From contig NZ_LMRS01000023.1 in the NCBI RefSeq assembly GCF_001426195.1, positions 352,044 to 416,043 of the forward strand: DNA of 64,000 nt. Direction: 5' to 3'. Below, one piece after another: positions 8,043 to 16,490 of the stretch. Positions within the stretch are counted from its first letter, which is position 1; each line of letters begins with the position of its first letter. The notes under the pieces were generated by a model that ran no database searches, was not told the origin of the DNA, and was given only the letters and a program-made list of their open reading frames with translations. This stretch comes from Sphingomonas sp. Leaf339 (lineage in GTDB: Bacteria > Pseudomonadota > Alphaproteobacteria > Sphingomonadales > Sphingomonadaceae). The position numbers were made by a program, and so were the translations under genes.

Positions 8043-8360
8043 ATGGCGTGGATTTCCCTGGTGCTGGCCGGTTTGTTCGAGATCGTGTGGGCCGGCGCGA
8101 TGAAGCAGTCGCACGGCTTTTCGCGACTGTGGCCGAGCGTCGTGACGATCGGCGGCATGTTCATCAGTTTCGGCCTGCTGTCCTGGTCGATGCGCACATT
8201 GCCGCTGGGGACGTCGTACATGATCTGGACGGGGATCGGCGCGGTGGGGGCGTTCGTGGTCGGGATCATGGTGTTCGGCGAAGCGGTCACGCCGATGCGC
8301 GTGATGGCGGCGTTGTTGATCGTCGGCGGGCTGGTGATGATGAAGCTGGCGACGCCGTGA
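8043..8360 (+). CDS. sugE: SMR-family exporter, SugE/Gdx type (guanidinium or quaternary ammonium)
   Basis: This is a 105-residue protein with four transmembrane helices, the normal size of a small multidrug resistance protein. The membrane-embedded glutamate of the family is in GLFEIVWAGAMK (residue 13), and WAGAMK plus the loop GTSYMIWTGIGAVGA match the Gdx/SugE branch rather than EmrE. Known Gdx proteins export guanidinium ion in exchange for protons; some members export quaternary ammonium compounds. The ATG follows AAGGAGG by five bases, and the whole site is embedded in a hairpin leader that suggests translational control. It appears to be a single-gene transcript. Confidence 0.9.
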   Translation: MAWISLVLAGLFEIVWAGAMKQSHGFSRLWPSVVTIGGMFISFGLLSWSMRTLPLGTSYMIWTGIGAVGAFVVGIMVFGEAVTPMRVMAALLIVGGLVMMKLATP

Positions 8361-8477
8361 GGGGGGTGGATGCTTTTAAGCGGCGTCCGGGATTGGTGGT
8401 AGCAGACAAGCGGCTTTCGGCAAGACAGATGGTAATAGCCGACATTTCCGTGCTGCCGCTTTTCGCGAAAAGGACGC

Positions 8478-8888
8478 TCAATCGTGCATGATCTCTGGGG
8501 CGGCGAAAGGCTCGATCAGATCCCAGCGGTTGCCGTAGAGGTCCTCGAATACAGCTACAATGCCATAAGGTTCATGGCGAGGCGTCTCAACGAAACAGAT
8601 ACCCCGCTGCGTGTAGGCGAGGTGGTCACGGGTGAAGTCATCCGTTTCTAGAAACAAAAAAACTCTACCGCCGCTCTGGTCGCCGATCGCCCTACGTTGC
8701 CTTTCACCGACAGCCCGCGCCAATAACAGTCCACTGGTCGCGCCGTATGGCGCAACCACGACCCACCTCTTGTCGTCTGTAAGCGCGGTGTCCTCCCGTA
8801 ACTCGAAGCCAAGCTTCCCGACAAAGAAGGAGAGAGCAATGTCATATTCGTCCACGAGGAGGGCGGTTAGATTCAAACGCTGGGGCAT
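8478..8888 (-). CDS. VOC (glyoxalase/bleomycin-resistance) family protein
   Basis: The protein has 136 residues from ATG 8888 (a start at 8906 would add six). It has one vicinal-oxygen-chelate fold: the N-terminal LTALLVDEYDIALSFFVGKL opening, the middle GGRVFLFLETDDF, and a C-terminal VFEDLYGNRWDLIEP ending, which is the classic closing strand of this superfamily. Substrate cannot be read from sequence; members include glyoxalases, dioxygenases and drug-binding proteins. The gene and the 230 bp beyond it are visibly less GC-rich than the surroundings, which suggests transfer. No operon partner is evident. Confidence 0.82.
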   Translation of the reverse strand: MPQRLNLTALLVDEYDIALSFFVGKLGFELREDTALTDDKRWVVVAPYGATSGLLLARAVGERQRRAIGDQSGGRVFLFLETDDFTRDHLAYTQRGICFVETPRHEPYGIVAVFEDLYGNRWDLIEPFAAPEIMHD

Positions 8889-9171
8889 CTGGTTACGCTG
8901 CCCCAATCTGAGCGTCGAGCAAACGCCATCGCCCGTCTAAATTGCTCGGTTGGTAACGGGGCACCCCGTTTCCCAAAATCTGTTCCCGATTGTCCATCCT
9001 CGAAATGGCCTATCGGAGACAGAGAAAAAGAAAAGATCGCGCTTAACGAATGGCCGGTCTCGGGAGCCCAGATCGCCATCCCAACGTCCACTAATAGGCG
9101 CCAGCGGAATAGCTGCTATTTCCATTCGCACTGGTCAACCTAGTACCAGACTCCAAACATCGAGAACCCGT

Positions 9172-9525
9172 ATGGCCGTCACCCTATTCGGCATCCCCAA
9201 TTGCGACACGGTGAAGAAAGCGCGCACGTGGCTCGATGCGCAGGGCGTCGCGTATGACTTCCACGACTACAAGAAGGCCGGCGTGGACGAGGGGCAGTTG
9301 CGTGGGTGGGTCGATCGGCTGGGGTGGGAGACGGTGTTGAACCGCAAGGGGACGACGTTCCGCAAGCTGCCCGAGGAGACCCGCGCCGATCTGGATGCGG
9401 AGAAGGCGGTGCGGATCATGCTGGCGCATCCGTCGGCCATCAAACGGCCGATCGTGGTGACGGGGGGTGAGGTGCGGGCCGGGTTCGATTCCGATGCCTA
9501 TGCGGGGCTGTTTCCGGGCCGCTGA
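9172..9525 (+). CDS. ArsC/Spx-family thioredoxin-fold reductase
   Basis: The protein has 117 residues of the ArsC-like family (YffB/Spx-related). The N-terminal motif GIPNCDTVKKAR gives a single active-site cysteine followed by the helix typical of this fold. The later block NRKGTTFRKLPEE corresponds to the conserved NxxGxxxR region, and HPSAIKRPIVV is the cis-proline strand region. Members reduce substrates with glutathione or act as transcription adaptors. The arsenate role is not supported, because no ars genes are nearby. A GC-rich gene resumes here after the AT-richer stretch to its left. Confidence 0.85.
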   Translation: MAVTLFGIPNCDTVKKARTWLDAQGVAYDFHDYKKAGVDEGQLRGWVDRLGWETVLNRKGTTFRKLPEETRADLDAEKAVRIMLAHPSAIKRPIVVTGGEVRAGFDSDAYAGLFPGR

Positions 9526-9596
9526 ACGCGGCGGTACCGGTACTTGCCTGATCGCGGCGGGCGGCGCACACCTGCTGGCGGGCAGAGGGGGCGGTG

Positions 9597-10054
9597 ATGG
9601 GCGACTGGGGCGGTTATCGGGGGCCGGACCGGCGGCGGGTGCCGCGGTGGTTCTGGCTGGTGGCGATCGCGTTGATGCTGTGGGGCGCGATGGGGATCGT
9701 CAGTTACATCCAGCAGGTGCGGCTGGGCGCGGAGGCGATGGGGCCGTCGACCGCCTATGACCGGATGTTTTATGGCGCGCTGCCGGTCTGGTACAATCCG
9801 CTGTTCGCGATGACGGTGGGTCGGGTTTTGCCGGCGCGCTGGCGCTGTTGTTGCGATCGACGGTGGCGCGGCAGTTCTTCATCGTGTCGCTGGTCGGGAT
9901 CGTCGCGATGTTCGGCTGGGTGTTCGTGGCGACCGACCTGATCGCGCACAAGGGACTGGCCGAGGCGGCGGGGTTTCCGGCGCTGATCCTGGGGGTCGGC
10001 GTGTTCCAACTGTGGCTGGCGTCGCGCGCGCGGCGGCGCGGCTGGATCGGTTGA
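9597..10054 (+). pseudogene. Frameshifted small membrane protein
   Basis: Two overlapping frames together encode a coherent protein of about 152 residues. The first part (MGDWGGYRGPDRRRVPRWFW, then a helix and PVWYNPLFAMTVG) is in one frame. The second (GSGFAGALALLLRSTVARQ, then two more helices) is in another. The switch falls at the G-run near 9816-9820: adding one G gives a continuous MTVGSGFAGALALLL reading. The protein would have about four membrane helices. No function was recognised. It is either a genuine single-base deletion or a homopolymer sequencing error. Confidence 0.75.
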
Positions 10055-10096
10055 GGCGCTGGATCGGTTGAGCAGGCGGGGGTAAGGATCGCGGCC

Positions 10097-10984
10097 ATGT
10101 CCACGACCTATACGCTCGACACCGCCACCAGCCGCGCCAACCCGACGCCGGCCCCGCTGAAGCGGCTGACCGTGCCCGCCATGCGCGCGCGCAAGTCCAG
10201 TCGCGAAGGCGGTGGCGAGCCACTGGTGATGCTGACCGCCTACACCGCGCGCAACGCGCAGTTGCTCGATCCGCATTGCGACATGCTGCTGGTCGGCGAC
10301 AGCCTGGGGCAGGTTATCTATGGCCTGCCGTCGACGGTGCCGGTGACGCTGGCGATGATGGCGGCGCACGGCGCGGCGGTGGTGCGCGGCAGTTACCATG
10401 CGGTGGTCGTCATCGACATGCCGTTCGGCAGTTACGAGCGGTCGCCGGAACAGGCGTTCGACAGTGCGGCGTGGCTGTTGAAGGAAACCGGCGCGGCGGC
10501 GGTGAAGCTTGAGGGGGGCGAGGCGATGGCCGCGACCGTCCGCTTCCTGTCCGAACGCGGCATTCCGGTGATGGGTCATATCGGCCTGACGCCGCAGGCG
10601 GTGAACGTGCTGGGCGGTTATGGCGCGCGTGGCCGGACTGAGGCGGAGGCGGCCAAGATCGCCACCGATGCCACCGCCATCGCCGATGCGGGCGCGTTCG
10701 CGATCGTGGTGGAGGGCGTGGTCGAACCGATCGCGATCGCCATCACCCATGCGGTGGATTGCCCGGTGATCGGCATCGGCGCATCGGCGCAGTGCGATGG
10801 GCAGGTGCTGGTGGCGGAGGACATGCTGGGCCTGTTCGACCGCACCGCGCGCTTCGTGAAACGCTACGACGATCTCGCCACGCGGATACAGGATGCCGCC
10901 GCGCGCTATGCCGCCGACGTCAGGGCGCGCAGCTTTCCCGGCGTGGAACAGGTGTACGCGGCCAGGGCGCCGGCCGCGGATTGA
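10097..10984 (+). CDS. panB: 3-methyl-2-oxobutanoate hydroxymethyltransferase (ketopantoate hydroxymethyltransferase)
   Basis: PanB catalyses the first step of pantothenate synthesis: alpha-ketoisovalerate plus methylene-tetrahydrofolate gives ketopantoate. Diagnostic blocks are [14 protein letters not shown], the metal-binding [29 protein letters not shown], and GHIGLTPQ. The length is 295 residues, about 30 more than usual because of a charged N-terminal extension; the ATG at 10097 is retained because the homologous part begins near [13 protein letters not shown]. It is preceded by a short gap after the frameshifted membrane gene and followed by the yfgM-bamB-der group. panC is not in the window. 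Confidence 0.95.
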   Translation: MSTTYTLDTATSRANPTPAPLKRLTVPAMRARKSSREGGGEPLVMLTAYTARNAQLLDPHCDMLLVGDSLGQVIYGLPSTVPVTLAMMAAHGAAVVRGSYHAVVVIDMPFGSYERSPEQAFDSAAWLLKETGAAAVKLEGGEAMAATVRFLSERGIPVMGHIGLTPQAVNVLGGYGARGRTEAEAAKIATDATAIADAGAFAIVVEGVVEPIAIAITHAVDCPVIGIGASAQCDGQVLVAEDMLGLFDRTARFVKRYDDLATRIQDAAARYAADVRARSFPGVEQVYAARAPAAD

Positions 10985-11074
10985 TCCGCTTCCGTTTCGC
11001 GGGCAACGTCGCTAAAGGCGCTGGTTCCCAAATCCTGCCCGTTTTTTCCCGCCTGCCTTTCCCGGAGCTAGTCC

Positions 11075-11806
11075 TTGGCCCTGCCGCCCGACACCAATGT
11101 GGCCTTTCTTCGCGAAGTCGATGACGAGGTTCGCCGCGATCGCCTGACCAATTTCTGGACGAAATGGGGGCTGTGGTCGATCGCTGGCGTGGTCGCCGCA
11201 CTGGCGCTGCTGGGCGGGTTCCTGTTCTGGCAGCACCGCAGCCGCGAGGCCGCCGGTGCCGAGGGTGAGCAGTTGCAGACCGCGTTCGACGCGCTGGGCC
11301 AGGGACAGTTCGACAAGGCCGCCGCGCCGCTGAAGACGCTCGCCGGATCGGACGCCGCCGGATACCGGGCGCTGGCCAAGTTCACGCAGGCCGATCTGTT
11401 GCTCCAGAAGCAGGACCTGAAGGGGGCGGCGGCGATCTTCGCCTCGGTCGCCACCGACACCGGCGTCGGCCAGCCGTTCCGCGATCTGGCGCTGATCCGC
11501 CAGACCGCCGCGGAGTATGATACGCTGAAGCCGCAGACCGTGGTCGAGCGGATGCGGCCGCTGGCGGTGCCGGGCAATCCGTGGCTGGGCAGCGCCGGCG
11601 AGATGATGGCGCTGGCGCAGATCCGCCTGGGCCAGCAGGCGCAGGCCGGCCAGTTGTTCGGCCGGATCGCGCGGGACGAGGGCGTGCCCGATTCGCTGCG
11701 TCAACGTGCCGTTCAGATGGCGGGCGTATTGGGCGTGGATGCCCTTCCGTCGGGTGCGGCCGGAAAGCCCGCCGGCACCACCAATCAGGATAGCCCGTCG
11801 CAATGA
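11075..11806 (+). CDS. YfgM-like TPR membrane protein
   Basis: The 243-residue protein has a short cytoplasmic N terminus, one membrane helix (about residues 33-53, WGLWSIAGVVAALALLGGFL), and a periplasmic tetratricopeptide-like domain (FDALGQGQFDKAAAPLKTLA, AKFTQADLLLQKQDLKGAA). In Escherichia coli YfgM is an ancillary SecYEG subunit that links to periplasmic chaperones and precedes bamB and der. The same order occurs here, and the bamB start overlaps this stop by 4 bp. The start is TTG at 11075. The C-terminal tail is alanine- and proline-rich. Confidence 0.85.
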   Translation: MALPPDTNVAFLREVDDEVRRDRLTNFWTKWGLWSIAGVVAALALLGGFLFWQHRSREAAGAEGEQLQTAFDALGQGQFDKAAAPLKTLAGSDAAGYRALAKFTQADLLLQKQDLKGAAAIFASVATDTGVGQPFRDLALIRQTAAEYDTLKPQTVVERMRPLAVPGNPWLGSAGEMMALAQIRLGQQAQAGQLFGRIARDEGVPDSLRQRAVQMAGVLGVDALPSGAAGKPAGTTNQDSPSQ

Positions 11807-13128
11807 TCAAGCATTTCCGCGCCCCGGTGATGGTGGCGGCTCTGGTGGCGCTGAGCGCGTGCGGCATCTTCAAGGGCGGTGGCCCCAAGAAGACGCCGAC
11901 CGTCGGCGAACGCGTGTCGATCCTGACGTCCGAAAACGGCGTCGCGACCGATCCGTCGCTGGCCGATGTGCAGGTGACGTTGCCCGCCTCGGCGGCGAAC
12001 GACGCGTGGTCGCAGCCGGGTGGCAATGCCGCCAAGTCGATGGGCCAATTGGCGCTCGGCGCGACGCCGGCCCGCGTGTGGCAGGCGACGATCAATGGCG
12101 GCTCCCCGCGGGAGCGGCTGGCGGCGACGCCGGTGGTGGCCGAGGGCAAGATGTTCGTGATCGACGTCGCCGCGGCGGTGCATGCGATCGCGGCCGATAC
12201 CGGCGCGACGCTGTGGACGGTCGAACTGTCGCCCGGCAAGAAGAACAGCGGATCGCGCTTCGGCGGCGGCGTGAGTTACGACGACGGCAAGGTCTATGCC
12301 GATGACGGTCTGGGCGACGTTGTCGCGCTGAACGCGGCGGACGGCAAGGAATTGTGGCGGGCCAAGCCCGGCGGTCCGCTGCGCGGGGCGCCGACGGTCG
12401 CCAATGGCAATGTGTACGTCCTGTCGCAGGACAACCAGATCTTCGCGATCAACCAGGCCGACGGCAAGGTGCAATGGGCGCAGTCCGGCACGCTGGAGAC
12501 GCAAGGCGTGTTCGGCGTCGCCGCGCCTGCCGCCAGCCAGGGTTCGGTCGTCGCCGGCTATTCGAGCGGCGAACTGTCCGCCTATCGATACGAGAATGGC
12601 CGCGTACTGTGGCAGGATGCGCTGTCGCGCACGTCGATCGCCACGTCGGTGTCGAGCCTGGCCGATATCGATGCGGCGCCGGTGGTCGATCAGGGTCGCG
12701 TCTATGCGGTCGGGCAGGGCGGGCGCATGGTCGCGCTGGAACTGTCGACCGGGCAGCGGCTGTGGGAGCAGAACCTCGCCGGTATCTCGACACCGTGGAT
12801 CGCGGGCGAATGGCTGTTCGTGGTGACCGACGATGCGCGACTGGCGGCGCTGTCGCGGGCGAGCGGCAAGGCGCGCTGGATCGCGCAACTGCCGCGGTTC
12901 CGCAACATCAAGAAGCGGTCGGGGCCGATCACGTGGTTCGGCCCGGTGCTGGCGGGCAACCGGCTGGTGATGACCAATTCGCGCGGCCAGATCGTCTTCG
13001 CCTCGCCCACCGATGGCAGCGTGATGCAGACGATCGAGACCAAGGTGCCGTTCGGCCTGTCGCCGATCGTCGCCAACCAGACGCTGTACGTGCTGGACCA
13101 GAAGGGGCAGATCGCGGCGTATCGTTGA
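11803..13128 (+). CDS. bamB: Outer-membrane assembly lipoprotein BamB
   Basis: BamB is the beta-propeller lipoprotein of the BAM complex, which inserts outer-membrane barrels. A lipoprotein signal peptide ends at LSAC (cysteine at residue 20). The rest contains repeated PQQ-like blades, visible as GATLWTVEL, GKELWRAKPGG, GKVQWAQSG, GRVLWQDAL and GQRLWEQNL. The length of 441 residues is slightly longer than the enterobacterial 392. The ATG overlaps the yfgM-like stop (ATGA), and der follows after 106 bp, reproducing the conserved yfgM-bamB-der order. Confidence 0.95.
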   Translation: MIKHFRAPVMVAALVALSACGIFKGGGPKKTPTVGERVSILTSENGVATDPSLADVQVTLPASAANDAWSQPGGNAAKSMGQLALGATPARVWQATINGGSPRERLAATPVVAEGKMFVIDVAAAVHAIAADTGATLWTVELSPGKKNSGSRFGGGVSYDDGKVYADDGLGDVVALNAADGKELWRAKPGGPLRGAPTVANGNVYVLSQDNQIFAINQADGKVQWAQSGTLETQGVFGVAAPAASQGSVVAGYSSGELSAYRYENGRVLWQDALSRTSIATSVSSLADIDAAPVVDQGRVYAVGQGGRMVALELSTGQRLWEQNLAGISTPWIAGEWLFVVTDDARLAALSRASGKARWIAQLPRFRNIKKRSGPITWFGPVLAGNRLVMTNSRGQIVFASPTDGSVMQTIETKVPFGLSPIVANQTLYVLDQKGQIAAYR

Positions 13129-13234
13129 TCGGGATTGCCGGGATCGCGGCGGTCCGCGCCTGATGCCACGGATCGGATTTTGCGGCTGATACCGGCGGGG
13201 TGACGCCGCCCCCGTCTGCGGCTACAGCGCCACG

Positions 13235-14617
13235 ATGCCCAAACTCCCCGTGGTCGCGATCGTCGGCCGGCCGAATGTCGGCAAATCGACTCTGTTCAAC
13301 CGCCTCGTCGGCAAGAAGCTCGCGCTGGTCGATGACCGGCCGGGCGTAACGCGTGACCGGCGGGAGGGCGATGCCAGCCTCGTCGGCCTCGAATTCCGCG
13401 TCATCGACACCGCCGGATACGAGGATCACGACGCCCAGACGCTGCCCGGCCGGATGCGGTTGCAGACCGAGGCGGCGATCGGGCAGGCCGATGTAGCACT
13501 GTTCCTGTTCGATTCGCGCGCCGGCATCGTGCCGCTGGACGAGGAGATCGCCCGCTGGCTGCGCCAGTCCGCCACCCCGGTGATCCTGGTCGCGAACAAG
13601 GCGGAGGGCACGAGCGGCAATCAAGGCATCCTCGAATCGCTGAGCCTGGGCTTTGGCGATCCGGTGCAGATGTCCGCCGAGCACGGCGAAGGTGTGGGCG
13701 ACCTGTTCGAGGCGCTGGTCGCGATCATCGACAAGGACAAGGACGAGTTCCCGCCCGAGGAAGATGAAGAGGATGACGAGCGGCTCGACGCGCCGTTGAA
13801 GCTGGCGATCGTCGGCCGGCCGAATGCTGGCAAATCGACGCTCATCAACCGGATGCTGGGCGAGGATCGCCTGATCACCGGGCCGGAAGCGGGCATCACG
13901 CGCGATTCGATCGCGGTCGACTGGACGTGGATGGACCTGCTCGGCCGCCCGCACGCGGTAAAGCTGATCGACACCGCCGGCATGCGCAAGAAGGCGAAGG
14001 TGCAGGACAAGCTGGAGAAGATGTCGGTCGCCGACGGTCTCCACGCCGTCGATTTCGCCGAGGTCGTCGTGCTGCTGCTCGATGCGACGCTGGGGCTGGA
14101 GGCGCAGGACCTGCGCATCGCCGACAAGGTGCTGTCCGAAGGCCGCGCGCTGGTGATCGCGCTGAATAAATGGGACATCGCTGAAAACGCGTCGTCGCTG
14201 TTCAACGGCGTGAAGAAGGCGCTGGAGGACGGCCTGAGCCAAGTGAAGGGCGTCACCGTCATCACCGTGTCGGGCGCAACCGGACGCGGGATCGACCAGT
14301 TGATCGGCGCGGCGTTCGAGGTGCGCGAGGCGTGGTCGAAGCGGGTCGGCACCGGCGAGCTGAACCGCTGGTTTGAAAAGGCGATCGAGGCCAATCCGCC
14401 ACCCGCGCCGGGCGGCCGCCGCATCAAGATGCGGTACGTGACGCAGGTGAAGACGCGGCCGCCGAGCTTCGTGATCTTCGGCACGCGGGTCGACCAGTTG
14501 CCGGCCAGTTACGAACGGTATCTGGTCAATTCGATGCGGCGCGAACTGGGATTCGGGGCGGTGCCCGTCCGTGTGACGATGCGCGCGCCGAAGAACCCGT
14601 TCGATACGAAGGAGTAG
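13235..14617 (+). CDS. der: Ribosome biogenesis GTPase Der (EngA)
   Basis: Der is an essential double-GTPase that acts in 50S ribosomal subunit maturation. The first G domain has GRPNVGKST, DTAG and NKAE; the second has GRPNAGKST, DTAGM and NKWD. A C-terminal KH-like domain follows (RIKMRYVTQVKTRPPSFVIFG). The 460 residues match the family. The acidic linker PEEDEEDDERLD between the two G domains is normal for the family. A separate promoter is possible in the 106-bp gap after bamB. Confidence 0.97.
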   Translation: MPKLPVVAIVGRPNVGKSTLFNRLVGKKLALVDDRPGVTRDRREGDASLVGLEFRVIDTAGYEDHDAQTLPGRMRLQTEAAIGQADVALFLFDSRAGIVPLDEEIARWLRQSATPVILVANKAEGTSGNQGILESLSLGFGDPVQMSAEHGEGVGDLFEALVAIIDKDKDEFPPEEDEEDDERLDAPLKLAIVGRPNAGKSTLINRMLGEDRLITGPEAGITRDSIAVDWTWMDLLGRPHAVKLIDTAGMRKKAKVQDKLEKMSVADGLHAVDFAEVVVLLLDATLGLEAQDLRIADKVLSEGRALVIALNKWDIAENASSLFNGVKKALEDGLSQVKGVTVITVSGATGRGIDQLIGAAFEVREAWSKRVGTGELNRWFEKAIEANPPPAPGGRRIKMRYVTQVKTRPPSFVIFGTRVDQLPASYERYLVNSMRRELGFGAVPVRVTMRAPKNPFDTKE

Positions 14618-14725
14618 GTTCGGCGGGATAGGTCCGATCCTGCGCAAAACGGCCTGCGGCAACCTTCTGTTTACCGGATTGCGGTACCTCCCGAGGCTGG
14701 AACCGGAAGTCGCGGGAGCAGTCGG

Positions 14726-15151
14726 GTGTCGTTGGACGGAAGCACGTTGGTGGATGGGGTGGCCTTTGCGGCGGCCAAGTCCGAACTGGGAACGGGCTTC
14801 GTGCGCATTCTCGGCTATTTTCGCGAGGATGGCGTGAAGTCGGTCGCCGCGATCGAGGCGGCGATGCGCGCGAATCAGGCAGCGGCGCTGGTCATGCCGG
14901 CGCACACGCTGAAGGGTGAGGCGCGGCAATTCGGCGCGATGCCGCTGGCGGCGCTGGCCGAGACGATCGAGGTCGTGGCCCGCGACTGCGTCGAGCGGCA
15001 GGACACGCCCGAGGAAGCGCTGGAGCAGGTGACGCGCTTGCGGCCGCTGTTCGAACAGACGCTGGCGCTGCTGGAGCGGGAGGCGAATCCGGTGGTGCCG
15101 GTGCGCCGTCCAGCCGCCGGCGGATTCGGTCGCCGCGCGATGCCGGGCTGA
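14726..15151 (+). CDS. Hpt-domain phosphotransfer protein
   Basis: The 141-residue protein consists of a single histidine phosphotransfer domain. The phosphorylation motif AHTLKGEARQFGA puts the phospho-accepting histidine at residue 60. A small alanine-rich amphipathic helix bundle surrounds it. The start is GTG 14726. Such free-standing Hpt proteins relay phosphoryl groups from hybrid kinases to response regulators; no kinase is adjacent, so the partner is elsewhere. The C-terminal tail from about residue 122 is basic and probably disordered. Confidence 0.85.
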   Translation: MSLDGSTLVDGVAFAAAKSELGTGFVRILGYFREDGVKSVAAIEAAMRANQAAALVMPAHTLKGEARQFGAMPLAALAETIEVVARDCVERQDTPEEALEQVTRLRPLFEQTLALLEREANPVVPVRRPAAGGFGRRAMPG

Positions 15152-15167
15152 GTCAGAGCGGGCCGGT

Positions 15168-16391
15168 TCAGCGCCGCGTGGGCGGTCGTTCCAACCGGGC
15201 CATCGCGCGCCACACCCATTCCAGCGGGCCATAACGGTATCGCGCCAGCCACCGCGTCGGCCACCACAGCATCAGGCCCCACACGGCCGGGATCAGCAGA
15301 TAGAGCGTGGCGCGGTTCCACGCCGCGAACTGGTGCAGGCCCCATCCGAACACGAACGTCATCAGCACGCTGGTGCCGATGTAATTGGTAAAGGCGTTGC
15401 GCCCGGTCGCCGCCAGCCGGCGCGTCAGCCGCCCGCCGGGCCGGATCAGCAGCACGATCAGCGCGGCATAGCCCGCCACGGCGACCATGCGGATCGGCTC
15501 GCTGGCGAAGATCGATCCGGTCATCACCCAGCGCTGGTCGAAGCCGTGCGCGATCGTCAGCCAGCCGAGCAGCGCATAGGCCGGCAGCGCGAGGCCCAGG
15601 CACCAGATCGCCCAGCCGCGATACCGCGCCGGCGACCAGCCACCGGTCAGGAAGCCGCTGCGCCAGGCGGCCATCCCGAACAGCATCGCGCTCAACGTCT
15701 GCAACCCGACATAGACGAGCGAGGCGAACGGGGCATCGGCATGGTCCCAGCGCCACCGGACGCCCGCCCACCAGCCGCCGCTTTGCCCGGCGATATCCGC
15801 CGACAGCACGCCGGCGGGGGGCATACCGAAAATGGCGGAATAGCCGTTCCAGATCGCCGTGGCGGCGGCGGTGTTGCGCGGCGCGCTGTCGAACAGCATC
15901 TGCGTGGCGACGCCGCTGATGACCGTCTCCATGGTCAGCGTGATGAGCCCCGCCAGCACCAGCGCGCGGACGGGCAACCGCGCGAACATCAGCGCGAGGC
16001 CGCCGACCAGCGCGTAATGGCTGAGGATGTCGCCCCACCAGATCAGGTACAGGTGCATGCAGCCGATCAGGAACAGCGTCGCCATCCGCCACAGATGCAC
16101 CTGCGCGCCGTCTTCCCCCGCGCGATCGATGACCAGCAGCATCGAGGCGCCGAAGAGGAACGAGAACAGGCCACGCATCTTGCCCTCGATCAGCACGAAG
16201 TTGGCGAACCAGATGGCGATGTCGGCGGGGCCGGTGCCGCCCCAGGCGAGCGGCGAGAAATAGGCGGCGCGGGGTAGCGCGAAGGCAGGCAGATTGGCGA
16301 CCAGAATACCCATCACCGCGACGCCGCGAATGACGTCGAGCGTGTCGTAACGGATGTCAGGGGGCGTCGGGTCGGCGGGGTCGGAGATCAT
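15168..16391 (-). CDS. DUF418-domain membrane protein
   Basis: The 407-residue protein has about ten hydrophobic helices. The N-terminal block RYDTLDVIRGVAVMGILVANLPAF is the hallmark opening of the DUF418/YeiB family, followed by GLFSFLFGAS, also typical. The conserved C-terminal DUF418 region contains GRNAFTNYIGTSVLMTFVFG. The biochemical function of the family is not established; members are related to acyltransferase-3-like membrane proteins. It is convergent with the Hpt gene (17-bp gap) and appears monocistronic. Confidence 0.9.
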   Translation of the reverse strand: MISDPADPTPPDIRYDTLDVIRGVAVMGILVANLPAFALPRAAYFSPLAWGGTGPADIAIWFANFVLIEGKMRGLFSFLFGASMLLVIDRAGEDGAQVHLWRMATLFLIGCMHLYLIWWGDILSHYALVGGLALMFARLPVRALVLAGLITLTMETVISGVATQMLFDSAPRNTAAATAIWNGYSAIFGMPPAGVLSADIAGQSGGWWAGVRWRWDHADAPFASLVYVGLQTLSAMLFGMAAWRSGFLTGGWSPARYRGWAIWCLGLALPAYALLGWLTIAHGFDQRWVMTGSIFASEPIRMVAVAGYAALIVLLIRPGGRLTRRLAATGRNAFTNYIGTSVLMTFVFGWGLHQFAAWNRATLYLLIPAVWGLMLWWPTRWLARYRYGPLEWVWRAMARLERPPTRR

Positions 16392-16439
16392 CGCCGCCGA
16401 TTGGCACGCGGGCGGCGCGCGCGATAGCGCTTTGCGTGC

Positions 16440-16484
16440 CGAAAGAATGCGTCACCCGCGACGACCGGCGTAGCGGGTGACGCG
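16440..16484 (-). terminator. Intrinsic terminator of the PEP-CTERM protease gene
   Basis: A perfect 11-bp stem (GCGTCACCCGC/GCGGGTGACGC, 16449-16459 and 16473-16483) follows the protease stop by 7 bp. On the minus strand it is followed by the T-rich ATTCTTTC. Confidence 0.75.
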
Positions 16485-16490
16485 AGTTAA

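Noticed and set aside
12929..15232. 767-residue minus-strand frame opposite bamB, der and the Hpt gene
   Set aside because: It overlaps three well-supported plus-strand genes and encodes a low-complexity Arg/Gln/His-rich chain.
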